A stretch of DNA of 12,159 nt from an uncultured Erysipelotrichaceae bacterium (GTDB taxonomy: Bacteria; Bacillota_I; Bacilli_A; Erysipelotrichales; Coprobacillaceae). The stretch covers positions 1 through 12,159 of the forward strand of contig CANPGX010000017.1 of assembly GCA_947573745.1 (NCBI GenBank), given 5' to 3'. Numbering within the stretch: the first letter of the stretch is position 1; each line of letters begins with the position of its first letter. The position numbers were made by a program, and so were the translations under genes. The notes under the pieces are model-generated. The model was not told where the DNA came from. It did not search any database and saw only the letters and a list, made by a program, of their open reading frames with translations. Shown here piece by piece: positions 7,052 through 12,159 of the stretch.

Positions 7052-7888
7052 TTACATCACTCCTATAGCACCTAAGGCAAAAGTAATTACTGCAATAATA
7101 AGAATGACTTTAACAGGTGTCATCTTTTTATTTTTTAACATGTAATAACATGCCGCTACAAAGATAATTGGTAAAATAAATGGTAGTAATGAATCTAAAG
7201 ATTCTTGGAGTTTGAAGGCTTGTTCTACAGCTTCACCGGTATTTGGATCTGTAATCACTTTAGTCATTTCAAAAGCCAGTTGTAATCGTGAGCCTAGAAT
7301 ACTAGGGATAAATCCACCGATAACGGTTAAGCCAAGAATGCTTGCAGCTTCTTGAAGTTTATCGAATGAGAAAGAGCTTTGCATATTGTTGAGTAGATTT
7401 AAAGATTGTTTATATCCTAAATCAAAAGCTGGCCATCTTGCCAAGAAACATGCAAACATCGGTAAGGTCACCATGAGAATAGATAACCAGTTACCTTCAG
7501 CAGCCATACCAGCTCCAACTAAGCTGACCAATGGCTTCACTAAAACGCCTTGAATCGTATCACCAATACTCGCTAGTGGACCCATTAAAGCCACTTTAAT
7601 ACTATCAGCAGTATCTGATTGTTCTTTTTCTTCCAATGCACAGACGATACCACAAATGGCAGCAGATCCAGCAGGGTGACAGTTATAGAATTGAATATGT
7701 CTTTCTAGATGACGACATTGTTCTTCTTCTGTTTCATATAAATCTTTGATGACAGGAACCATACCATAAGCAAAGCCACTACCTTGCATTTTTTCATAGT
7801 TCATGCACCATTGTAATCCCCAGTTATGTCTAAATCTTGTTTTCTTTAAAGCTGCAGGAGAAATACTTTTATCCATTCTTTGCACCAT
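7052..7888 (-). CDS. Mannose-family PTS EIID permease subunit
   Basis: Membrane subunit that forms the mannose-type sugar channel with EIIC. The signature WCMNYEKMQGSGFAYGMVPV is at about 27-46. It is followed by FYNCHP and later by GPLASIGDTIQGVLVKPL, both typical of IID. Hydrophobic helices fill the C-terminal half. The 278-residue reading starts at 7888, but the AAAGG there touches the ATG. The in-frame ATG at 7876 (274 residues) has AAGGA about 11 bases upstream and is the likelier start. Either way the gene overlaps the end of EIIC, so the two are translationally coupled. The operon order C-D-A-B differs from the common A-B-C-D order. Confidence 0.95.
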   Translation of the reverse strand: MVQRMDKSISPAALKKTRFRHNWGLQWCMNYEKMQGSGFAYGMVPVIKDLYETEEEQCRHLERHIQFYNCHPAGSAAICGIVCALEEKEQSDTADSIKVALMGPLASIGDTIQGVLVKPLVSLVGAGMAAEGNWLSILMVTLPMFACFLARWPAFDLGYKQSLNLLNNMQSSFSFDKLQEAASILGLTVIGGFIPSILGSRLQLAFEMTKVITDPNTGEAVEQAFKLQESLDSLLPFILPIIFVAACYYMLKNKKMTPVKVILIIAVITFALGAIGVM

Positions 7889-8609
7889 CCTTTCTCATTG
7901 TGACATACATGTATCCAAAGGCTGTACCCAAAATGGCAAGACCAAGTACAGGAACATTGGCAAATGAGAATAATGCATAACCGATCACCATGAATGGCCA
8001 ATATTTTTTAAGATCCATGTAAGATAATAATAAAGCAAATCCAATAGCTGGTAAGGCACCACCAACAATTTGTAATCCGTGAGAGAACCATTCTGCAGAA
8101 GCTGCAAAATCAGAAATCACTGTTAAATAACCACTAAACATAACTCCGATAAATACAGGAATGGCATCGGCTAACATCCATGGAATTAACCCCATGATAT
8201 GATAACGTTCAAAAGATTTGATGTCATTGCTTCTTAAAGCGTTTTCAGCGCGGTGTAAAAAGAAAGTGTTAACAGTTCTACCTAAGATGTTTAATTGCAT
8301 TACTAATAAACTTAATGCAGTAGCCACTAATAACCCAACGTTATAATCACCTGTTTTATCAGCAGCAACAACGCCTAAGATAGCTCCAATGTTATAGTTT
8401 GGTGTTGTTGCTCCACCAAAATTATAGAAGCCTAAATTCATCAGTGTACATACGGCACCTACTTGGAAACCTAAATTGATATTTCCAATGACGAGACCAG
8501 CAAATACACCAAAAACTAATGGACTTGAAAAACCAAGTTCTGACCAACCATCAATAGCCATGATTGCAACAAATATGGATAAGATGATGGCAAGAGTAAA
8601 TGTACTCAT
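7869..8609 (-). CDS. Mannose/fructose/sorbose-family PTS EIIC permease subunit
   Basis: A 246-residue integral membrane subunit, first gene of the PTS operon. It pairs with EIID to form the translocation path. The N-terminus, hydrophobic with AIDGWSELGFSSPLVFG at about 18-32, followed by GLVIGNINLGFQVGAVCTLMNLG, is typical of mannose-type IIC (family: lg.p.v.gpltGLilGd...Gl..Ga.lel...g). Several further helices follow. GGAGGG at 8616-8621, about six bases before ATG, sets the start. A near-consensus promoter lies at 8641-8670. Substrate specificity in this family spans mannose, fructose, sorbose, GlcNAc/GalN and Amadori compounds and cannot be fixed from this gene alone. Confidence 0.95.
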   Translation of the reverse strand: MSTFTLAIILSIFVAIMAIDGWSELGFSSPLVFGVFAGLVIGNINLGFQVGAVCTLMNLGFYNFGGATTPNYNIGAILGVVAADKTGDYNVGLLVATALSLLVMQLNILGRTVNTFFLHRAENALRSNDIKSFERYHIMGLIPWMLADAIPVFIGVMFSGYLTVISDFAASAEWFSHGLQIVGGALPAIGFALLLSYMDLKKYWPFMVIGYALFSFANVPVLGLAILGTAFGYMYVTMRKDGAKNG

Positions 8610-8640
8610 TTTTTTCCCTCCTTTTATATTTTATATATGT

Positions 8641-8670
8641 ATTATAGGTACCGTTATGCATATTTGTCAA
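8641..8670 (-). promoter_or_regulatory. Promoter of the mannose-family PTS operon
   Basis: On the minus strand, consensus TTGACA (8665-8670) and TATAAT (8641-8646) are separated by 18 bases, about 32 bases before the EIIC start. The spacer contains the palindrome TATGCATA (8655-8662). AT-rich repeats resembling those at the SIS-gene promoter lie just upstream of the -35 box. So strong a promoter needs repression, and the adjacent GntR protein is the likely repressor. Confidence 0.88.
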
Positions 8671-8703
8671 TACTTTTATTTATTTATATATATATTTATA
8701 TTT

Positions 8704-8736
8704 AAAAAATAAGGGACAGTTTTAAAACCATCCCTT
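8704..8736 (-). terminator. Terminator of the GntR regulator gene
   Basis: AAGGGA (8731-8736 complement side) pairs with TCCCTT (8711-8716), with an inner GTTTT/AAAAC pairing, followed by a T run (complement of 8704-8709). It lies directly after the regulator's stop and separates it from the downstream PTS operon promoter. Confidence 0.75.
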
Positions 8737-9462
8737 TTAATATTCTTTATCTTCTTGAATAATTTCATAAGCATAACGATGACCAATATAAATGGCGACA
8801 CAATATTCTAAAGGTGTATGATGATTGGTATAGGAGATGTGATCATGTTTTAATAAAGCAGTACAAGGATCAATTTCAAGATTTCTGGCCGTATATTCAT
8901 CAGGCAAAATAGCGGTTAAACGTGATTTAATGGATGTTCGTGGTAATTGTAAAGAATCGAAATATTTCCATAAGGACCCATTAAGGATAGAAATATCAAA
9001 ATTTGGAATGAGTTTCATAGGCACATAAGAGCTCATCATAACGAGTGGCTTATTATCTAATGTCCTGATTCTGACGAAATAATAAGCTTTTTCATCAGGT
9101 TTTAACTCTAAAATTTGTCTTACATTACCAGGAAGTTCATCACCATTGAAAATTTTAAACTCAATCAGACGAGAACCGGCATCACAATTTTGTGATAGAG
9201 AATAATCTGTAAAACTACCTACGGTTTTATAATCAGCTGTAAACATAGTTTGTTTGACAAAGGAACCTTTTCCCGGTGTACGTTCAATCAGTCCATCTAA
9301 AGCTAATCGAGAGATAGCTTTATTGACCGTTAAACGACTCACATCAAATTTTTTGGCAAGTTCAAATTCTGTTTCTAATTGATCACCCGGTTTTAATGTA
9401 CCATTTTCAATCTGATCCTTAATGTATTGTTCAACGATAAGATATTTTGCTTTTTCCTTCAT
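8737..9462 (-). CDS. GntR-family regulator, HutC/UTRA type
   Basis: A 241-residue DNA-binding repressor. A winged HTH fills about residues 6-70, with the typical LKPGDQLETEFELAKKFDVS, then VNKAISRLALDGLIERTPGKGSFV. A UTRA ligand-binding domain fills about 90-232. UTRA regulators usually sense a sugar phosphate or amino-sugar metabolite and release DNA when it binds. The start is supported by AGGTG about six bases upstream. The gene sits between the PTS operon (same strand, downstream, after a terminator) and the divergent SIS enzyme, so it probably represses both. The effector would then be the phosphorylated substrate made by the PTS and consumed by the SIS enzyme. FrlR, NagR and GmuR are related regulators with this logic. 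Confidence 0.92.
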   Translation of the reverse strand: MKEKAKYLIVEQYIKDQIENGTLKPGDQLETEFELAKKFDVSRLTVNKAISRLALDGLIERTPGKGSFVKQTMFTADYKTVGSFTDYSLSQNCDAGSRLIEFKIFNGDELPGNVRQILELKPDEKAYYFVRIRTLDNKPLVMMSSYVPMKLIPNFDISILNGSLWKYFDSLQLPRTSIKSRLTAILPDEYTARNLEIDPCTALLKHDHISYTNHHTPLEYCVAIYIGHRYAYEIIQEDKEY

Positions 9463-9479
9463 TTTATCACCTATATCTT

Positions 9480-9508
9480 ATTGTACATGGAATTCATTTT
9501 AAATACAA
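9480..9508 (-). promoter_or_regulatory. Candidate promoter of the GntR regulator
   Basis: On the minus strand, TTGTAT (9503-9508) and TACAAT (9480-9485) are 17 bases apart, 18 bases upstream of the start codon. The -10 overlaps TTGTACAT, which resembles TTGTATACAT at the SIS promoter, so autoregulation is possible. Confidence 0.5.
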
Positions 9509-9531
9509 GTAAAGATAAACATTTATAAAAA

Positions 9532-9581
9532 AGTATATAAAGTATATTGACATTTATATATATAAATAGTATATTGTATAC
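9532..9581. promoter_or_regulatory. Candidate GntR operator cluster over the SIS-gene promoter
   Basis: Three kinds of element overlap the promoter. A perfect 16-bp palindrome (ATTTATAT/ATATAAAT) lies at 9552-9567, within and just before the spacer. A 9-bp direct repeat AGTATATTG occurs at 9541-9549 and 9568-9576, over the -35 and -10 boxes, with a shorter AGTATAT copy at 9532-9538. GTATA-TTG-TATAC at 9569-9581 is an inverted repeat like the TGTATATACA-type sites of HutC-subfamily regulators. Some of the AT symmetry could be chance. Confidence 0.5.
9547..9575 (+). promoter_or_regulatory. Promoter of the SIS-domain enzyme gene
   Basis: Consensus TTGACA (9547-9552) and TATATT (9570-9575) are separated by 17 bases, 27 bases before the start codon. 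The whole spacer is occupied by a palindrome, described separately. Confidence 0.85.
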
Positions 9582-9602
9582 ATAAAAGAGAGGAGCGATA
9601 AA

Positions 9603-10682
9603 ATGGAAAATAAAAAATGGGATATGTATACTTATATTCTTGAATCCAAAGACGCTGTGCGTGATATCGTTGATCATCAAGAAGAAATCTTTGATGAAGT
9701 GGTGGATTATTTAGCCAATCAACATATTGAACAGATCTATATTATTGGTTCAGGAACATCTTATCATGCAGCTGTTGCTGCCAAACCACTTGTAGAAAAG
9801 GTTTTAGGTATTAAGGTTTATCAATCTTATCCAATTGATTTTAAAGATGAACGTATCTTTAATAAGAATACGTTAGTCATTGGTATTTCACATGCTGGTA
9901 TGTCTGCATCTACAATTTATGGATTAGATAAAGCTAGAGAAGAAGGATTAATGACGATTGCTGTGACAGCTGAAAAAGGAACCCCTATCTTAGAACATGC
10001 AGATAAGCAACTATTTATTGAAATGCCTGTTGAACATGCAGGTCCTAAGACGAAAGGTTACATTTGTTCTATTGTAACATTAGACTTATTAGGTTTAAGA
10101 CTGGCTTTACGCTTAAACAAGATTACAAAAGATGCCTTTGATGATTATGTAGCGCGTATGGTTAAAACGAGTGATAATATTCCTTTAATAGCTGAGAAAG
10201 CCTTAAATTGGTATCAAGAAAATAAAGAAGAATTGATTCAATGTCGTAGACTTTACATCATTGGTTATGAAAACTGTACTTCAGCTATGTTAGAAGGTAC
10301 TTTGAAGATTTCAGAATCTGTAAGATACAGCACGCAATGTTATGAACTTGAAGAATTTATGCATGGTATTTACCACTGTATAGATCAAGATACGTATATG
10401 TTTTATTTAGGATCTGCAGGACAGTATTATGAACGTTGTAAAAAGTTGAAACGTTATTTTGAAATTGAAAGAAATTCACATTGTTTCTTGATTTCTAGTG
10501 AAGATACACATGATTCTAGAAACTTCTATTTCCCATTTGTGAATGATATTGATTTTTCAAGTATGGAATATGTTGTCCCACTACAAGTTTTTGCAAGAAC
10601 ATGTTCTTCTGACTTGGGTATTGATGCCAATATTCCTAGTGATCCAGAATTCCACAAGAAAATGGCAAGTTATATATTTTAA
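9603..10682 (+). CDS. Double-SIS-domain sugar-phosphate deglycase/isomerase (FrlB/FraB/GlmS-C-like)
   Basis: A 359-residue cytoplasmic enzyme with two SIS folds (about 35-170 and 213-345) and no glutaminase domain, so it is not GlmS itself. The sugar-phosphate site shows IIGSGTSY at 47-54 and ISHAGMSAST at 95-104. In the second domain, KISE (E238) and FMHG (H254) are 16 residues apart. This matches the catalytic Glu/His pairs of E. coli GlmS (E488/H504) and, as I recall, of the fructose-asparagine-6-P deglycase FraB (E214/H230). These enzymes split a 6-phosphorylated Amadori compound to glucose-6-P and an amino acid, or isomerise amino-sugar phosphates. No kinase gene is present, which fits a PTS-phosphorylated substrate. 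AGGAG seven bases upstream supports the start. It is divergent from GntR and ends at a strong terminator. Fructoselysine/glucoselysine-6-P is plausible; other amino-sugar phosphates remain possible. Confidence 0.88.
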   Translation: MENKKWDMYTYILESKDAVRDIVDHQEEIFDEVVDYLANQHIEQIYIIGSGTSYHAAVAAKPLVEKVLGIKVYQSYPIDFKDERIFNKNTLVIGISHAGMSASTIYGLDKAREEGLMTIAVTAEKGTPILEHADKQLFIEMPVEHAGPKTKGYICSIVTLDLLGLRLALRLNKITKDAFDDYVARMVKTSDNIPLIAEKALNWYQENKEELIQCRRLYIIGYENCTSAMLEGTLKISESVRYSTQCYELEEFMHGIYHCIDQDTYMFYLGSAGQYYERCKKLKRYFEIERNSHCFLISSEDTHDSRNFYFPFVNDIDFSSMEYVVPLQVFARTCSSDLGIDANIPSDPEFHKKMASYIF

Positions 10683-10690
10683 TTCTCCCT

Positions 10691-10716
10691 AAAAAAAGCA
10701 CTTAGGTGCTTTTTTT
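10691..10716 (+). terminator. Rho-independent terminator after the SIS enzyme gene
   Basis: GCAC/GTGC around a TTAG loop is extended by seven A and seven T, giving an 11-bp stem with a T run. Outer TCCCT and AGGGA sequences could extend it. It isolates the SIS gene from the following MATE gene. Confidence 0.88.
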
Positions 10717-10743
10717 AATAGGGAAAAAAGTAGGGGGGAAGTT

Positions 10744-12078
10744 ATGCATAAGTATATTGCAAGTAGGGAATTTTATATTCATACAGGTAAAGTCATGCTA
10801 CCCATTACCATACAATCTATTATCAATAGTTTAAGTGGTTTTATCGATACGATGATGGCTTCAAAAATTGATGGTGTTTCAGCTGTGGGGACAGCTTTGC
10901 AGATAGATACTTTGATGCAAGGGGTGACTTTTGGTATTGCTGCCGGTATTAATATCTTTGTTGTTCAATATTATGGTGCCAAACAAGAAGATGGTATGAA
11001 AAAAAGCTTTGGTTTAAGTTTGATCAGTGTAGCGATCAATGCTTTGTTATGGATGAGTGTAGCCCTGTGTTTAAATACGCATCTATTAAAGCTATTTATC
11101 CAAGATACTTCAGTTGTTTTAATGGCCAATGATTACTTAAGATTTGCTTGTTTTTCATATATTTTTACTTCTATGGTCATGTCATTTACTTTTGCCTATC
11201 ATAGTGTTCAAAAAACATATATTCCATTATTTATTAGTATATTGATCATGATCCTACATGTCTTTTTAAATTGGCTCTTGATGTTTGAATTAGATTTAGG
11301 CGTTGCTGGGGCAGGATTAAGTTTGACCATGACACAAATGATCCATTTATTATTGTTTTTTACCTATTCTATGTATACCAAACAACCTTTTATAGGAAAA
11401 TTTAAGGAAATGTTTGTTTTTCAACCTGATTTTATTCAAAAAGTCATTCGTAAAGTGTATCCATTGGTTATCAATGAAACCTTATTTAGTGTAGGTAATA
11501 GTATGTTTGTGGTGGCTTATGGTTTCTTTGGTAAGGCAGTGATGGATTGTTATTATATAGGCAATCAGGTAGTGAATATTTTTTATACCGTGGTCAATGC
11601 CATGAGTGATGCCGCAACATCTATGATCGGATTGGAATTAGGTAAAGGAGATTATGACTTTGCTGAAAAAGAAGTGAATTACTTTTTTGGTATGACGAGT
11701 GTTTTATCTATCATCGTCATTACTTCTGTTGTTTTATTGGCACCTCAAATAGCGTCTCTTTTCTTTCTGCCATCATTGGAGCAATTATCATTGTCTATTG
11801 CTATTATTCGTGTTTTATCTATCAGGATTGCTTTTAGATTATTTAATGTGGTTATTTTTGCTGCGCTTCGTTCAGGTGGCGATTCTAAATATCTTACTTT
11901 TATTGACTCGATTATCCTTTGGTCGGTAGGATTGACGCTGACTTTTTTCTTGATTTTTGTTATGAAAGTACAAAGTATTATATGGGTCATTCTGATAGGA
12001 CAATTGGAACAATTGATTAGACTGATTTTGGGATTACATCGCATGAAATCAAAAAAATGGATGAATCAAATGATTTAA
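10744..12078 (+). CDS. MATE-family efflux transporter (second, divergent from the first)
   Basis: A 444-residue inner-membrane protein of normal MATE length with about 12 hydrophobic segments and two homologous halves. The N-half has LSGFIDTMMASKIDGVSAVG (about 29-48) followed by FVVQYYGAKQEDGMKKSFG. The C-half has the matching FGKAVMDCYYIGNQVVN and later MIGLELGKGDYDFAEKE. It presumably exchanges Na+ or H+ for an organic compound. A G-rich site (AGGGGGG) five bases before the ATG serves as ribosome binding site. The gene is 61 bp after the SIS gene but behind its terminator, and I saw no clear promoter of its own. Expression may depend on partial read-through. By inspection it is a distinct MATE subtype from the one at 4170-5516, not a recent duplicate. 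Confidence 0.92.
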   Translation: MHKYIASREFYIHTGKVMLPITIQSIINSLSGFIDTMMASKIDGVSAVGTALQIDTLMQGVTFGIAAGINIFVVQYYGAKQEDGMKKSFGLSLISVAINALLWMSVALCLNTHLLKLFIQDTSVVLMANDYLRFACFSYIFTSMVMSFTFAYHSVQKTYIPLFISILIMILHVFLNWLLMFELDLGVAGAGLSLTMTQMIHLLLFFTYSMYTKQPFIGKFKEMFVFQPDFIQKVIRKVYPLVINETLFSVGNSMFVVAYGFFGKAVMDCYYIGNQVVNIFYTVVNAMSDAATSMIGLELGKGDYDFAEKEVNYFFGMTSVLSIIVITSVVLLAPQIASLFFLPSLEQLSLSIAIIRVLSIRIAFRLFNVVIFAALRSGGDSKYLTFIDSIILWSVGLTLTFFLIFVMKVQSIIWVILIGQLEQLIRLILGLHRMKSKKWMNQMI

Positions 12079-12100
12079 GGATCACTTTAAAGTGATCCTT
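12077..12100. terminator. 24-bp perfect palindrome, probable terminator hairpin
   Basis: Arms AAGGATCACTTT and AAAGTGATCCTT abut directly, starting at the MATE stop codon, and would fold with a 4-nt loop. The downstream T run is poor on both strands (CTTCTCATT on plus). It may serve the MATE gene and a convergent gene together. Confidence 0.55.
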
Positions 12101-12104
12101 CTCA

Positions 12105-12159
12105 TTAATGTTCAAACAAAGTTTGAACAAAAAGACTTAAGTCAGTTGAGCATACGAAA
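12105..12159 (-). CDS. Possible 3' tip of a convergent gene
   Basis: One minus-strand frame is open from the window edge to TAA at 12105-12107, giving about 17 residues ending DLSLFVQTLFEH. The stop falls just before the 24-bp palindrome, where a convergent gene would be expected to end. Seventeen codons are too few to prove coding, and a second inverted repeat lies within it. Confidence 0.25.
   Translation of the reverse strand, partial: FVCSTDLSLFVQTLFEH
12109..12129. repeat. Inverted repeat near right edge
   Basis: TGTTCAAAC and GTTTGAACA are perfect 9-bp arms around AAA. On the plus strand A bases follow rather than T, so it is not a plus-strand terminator. It could be an operator or part of a coding end. 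Confidence 0.5.

Noticed and set aside
9471..9680. Minus-strand 69-codon frame across the GntR/SIS divergent region
   Set aside because: It covers both promoters and the start of the SIS gene, and its product is low-complexity Ile/Phe/Tyr.
11745..12044. Minus-strand 99-codon frame inside the second MATE gene
   Set aside because: Antisense shadow of a well-supported membrane protein; no ribosome binding site or domain.

Overview
This is AT-rich DNA with strong AGGAGG-type ribosome binding sites, TTGACA/TATAAT promoters and hairpin-plus-T-run terminators. Together with two PTS loci, this suggests a low-GC Firmicute from the gut. Gene style hints at the Erysipelotrichia (Coprobacillus/Catenibacterium-like), but that placement is only an impression. 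All identifications come from reading motifs by eye; no searches were run.

Left region (1-5555). The 5' part of a lactose/cellobiose-family PTS permease EIIC runs off the left edge on the minus strand. Next to it, also on the minus strand, is a large PRD-type PTS regulator (LicR/MtlR-like architecture). Most of the residues normally phosphorylated in that family appear to be substituted. Divergent from it, on the plus strand, is a two-gene unit: a ChbG/YdjC-family carbohydrate deacetylase with an altered metal site, then a MATE transporter. EIIC + regulator + ChbG resembles a chitobiose/oligosaccharide PTS locus. A 344-bp intergenic region separates the two directions and holds promoters and an inverted repeat.

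Centre (5531-8670). A minus-strand operon encodes a complete mannose-family PTS in the order EIIC, EIID, EIIA, EIIB, with overlapping or 1-nt junctions, driven by a TTGACA-18-TATAAT promoter. A hairpin sits immediately after EIIB. Beyond it lies an unrecognised two-helix membrane protein whose first possible ATG falls in the hairpin loop.

Right-centre (8704-10716). A HutC-type GntR regulator (minus) is divergent from a double-SIS-domain sugar-phosphate deglycase/isomerase (plus). The SIS promoter carries a perfect 16-bp palindrome that fills the -35/-10 spacer, plus direct repeats, which suggests GntR control. Regulator, mannose-type PTS and SIS enzyme together read as one catabolic module: import and phosphorylate an amino-sugar-like substrate, possibly an Amadori compound such as fructoselysine or glucoselysine, then cleave or isomerise it in the cytoplasm.

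Right end (10744-12159). A second, different MATE transporter follows, then two strong inverted repeats and possibly the 3' tip of a convergent gene. I saw no tRNA, rRNA, CRISPR array, insertion sequence or riboswitch.
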